From the NCBI GenBank assembly GCA_964483985.1, contig CAZADS010000051.1:1-15549 (forward strand): 15,549 bases of DNA, written 5' to 3'. Made by a program: the position numbers and the translations under genes. Below, piece after piece: positions 14,949 to 15,549 of the stretch. Position 1 is the first letter of the stretch; every line of letters begins with the position of its first letter. The notes under the pieces were generated by a model, which saw nothing but the letters and a program-made list of their open reading frames with translations, was not told the DNA's origin and did not search any database. This DNA comes from CAZADS01 sp964483985. GTDB taxonomy: Bacteria > Pseudomonadota > Alphaproteobacteria > Thalassobaculales > Thalassobaculaceae.

Positions 14949-15549
14949 GAGAAAAACAGTTTCGAAGAACTTGGCTTAATCAAACCATTATTGGAGATTC
15001 TTCAAAATCACAATCACGAGCGTCCCACGCCAATTCAGGCGCAAGCAATCCCAGCATTATTAGCTGGAAAAGACATACTAGGTGTAGCGCAAACAGGCAC
15101 AGGAAAAACAGCAGCTTTCGGATTACCGATCTTACAATTGCTGGCCGCAAGGGAAACTCGCCCAGCGCCTCGTTCTATGCGCGCCCTGATTCTTGCTCCC
15201 ACCCGTGAACTCGCAGTCCAGATTGGTGATGCACTGCGTCTATATGGGCGTGACATCCCTCTTCGTCATACTGTTATCTACGGGGGAGTAAGTCAGAACC
15301 CACAAATCTCTGCCATGAGACGAGGGGTTGATATAGTTGTTGCTACCCCTGGTCGTTTTATAGATTTAATGGAGCAGAATCACCTAAGACTAGATCAAGT
15401 AATCCATTTCGTATTAGACGAAGCAGATCGAATGCTAGACATGGGTTTTATTCCCGATGTCCAAAAAATAGAATCTGCATTACCTATTCGGCGTCAAACA
15501 CTACTATTCTCAGCGACTAAGCCAGATGCTGTGACTAAATTAGCGGGTA
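14946..15549 (+). CDS. ATP-dependent DEAD-box RNA helicase (RhlE-like), partial
   Basis: Unwinds RNA duplexes using ATP, in ribosome assembly or RNA turnover. The gene runs off the right edge, so only the first RecA-like domain (201 codons) is seen. Motifs in order: upstream Phe and Q-motif (SFEELGL ... TPIQAQAIP), motif I AQTGTGKT, Ia PTRELA, GG (YGGVSQNP), Ib TPGR, motif II LDEADRMLDMGF, and motif III SAT. The sequence DEADRMLDMGFIPDV and the spacing are typical of the RhlE/DeaD group; the second domain and the subgroup-defining C-terminal tail are outside the window. I chose GTG 14946 because GGAAGG lies 7 nt upstream; ATG 14931 would add five residues. This looks like a housekeeping gene bordering the catabolic region. 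Confidence 0.93.
   Translation, partial: MEKNSFEELGLIKPLLEILQNHNHERPTPIQAQAIPALLAGKDILGVAQTGTGKTAAFGLPILQLLAARETRPAPRSMRALILAPTRELAVQIGDALRLYGRDIPLRHTVIYGGVSQNPQISAMRRGVDIVVATPGRFIDLMEQNHLRLDQVIHFVLDEADRMLDMGFIPDVQKIESALPIRRQTLLFSATKPDAVTKLAG

Noticed and set aside
1..15549. CRISPR arrays, tRNA or rRNA genes, insertion-sequence ends, transposases, intrinsic terminators
   Set aside because: Reading through the intergenic sequence I saw no spaced direct repeats, cloverleaf candidates, transposase motifs or stem-plus-T-tract terminators.

Overview
This is a bacterial window, AT-rich (low-40s % GC by eye, not computed) and densely packed. It consists mostly of small-molecule catabolic enzymes: CoA-transferase, crotonase, zinc alcohol dehydrogenase, aldo/keto reductase, short-chain dehydrogenases, an M20 amidohydrolase and a DapA-like aldolase, with an RhlE-like DEAD-box helicase at the right edge. 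Gene style and content suggest an environmental, perhaps marine, member of the Pseudomonadota. That is inference; no rRNA, tRNA or taxonomic marker is present.

Layout. (1) 1-5004, minus strand: a five-gene co-directional block, read right to left: NAD-dependent epimerase/dehydratase, aldo/keto reductase, enoyl-CoA hydratase, family I CoA-transferase, zinc alcohol dehydrogenase (cut by the left edge). Gaps are about 10-100 bp, so it is probably one operon. (2) 5154-11732: seven genes that change strand at every boundary: MetE-C-like protein (+), SDR (-), class I aminotransferase (+), ChrR-type cupin (-), SDR (+), MBL-fold hydrolase (-), zinc-ribbon SAM methyltransferase (+). (3) 11771-13924, minus strand: a two-gene unit of a DapA/NAL-family aldolase followed by an N-carbamoyl-L-amino-acid hydrolase/allantoate amidohydrolase homologue. 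The second gene is broken by one in-frame TAG. (4) 13934-14945: about 1 kb without an intact gene. It holds the decayed remnant of a 2-hydroxychromene-2-carboxylate (HCCA) isomerase-like DsbA-family gene and a 9-bp inverted repeat. (5) 14946 to the right edge: the DEAD-box RNA helicase, N-terminal domain only.

How the genes may work together. The CoA-transferase, crotonase and two or three dehydrogenases in block 1 could oxidise a carbohydrate-like or hydroxy compound to an acid, activate it with CoA, hydrate it and oxidise it further. The substrate cannot be read from the sequence. Every intact gene falls in a known enzyme family. The least ordinary points are the two broken genes side by side at the right end (one fresh nonsense mutation, one old and multiply stopped), the strand-alternating mosaic, and a stand-alone MetE catalytic-domain protein among catabolic genes. 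I found no convincing new defence, mobile or RNA-based system.
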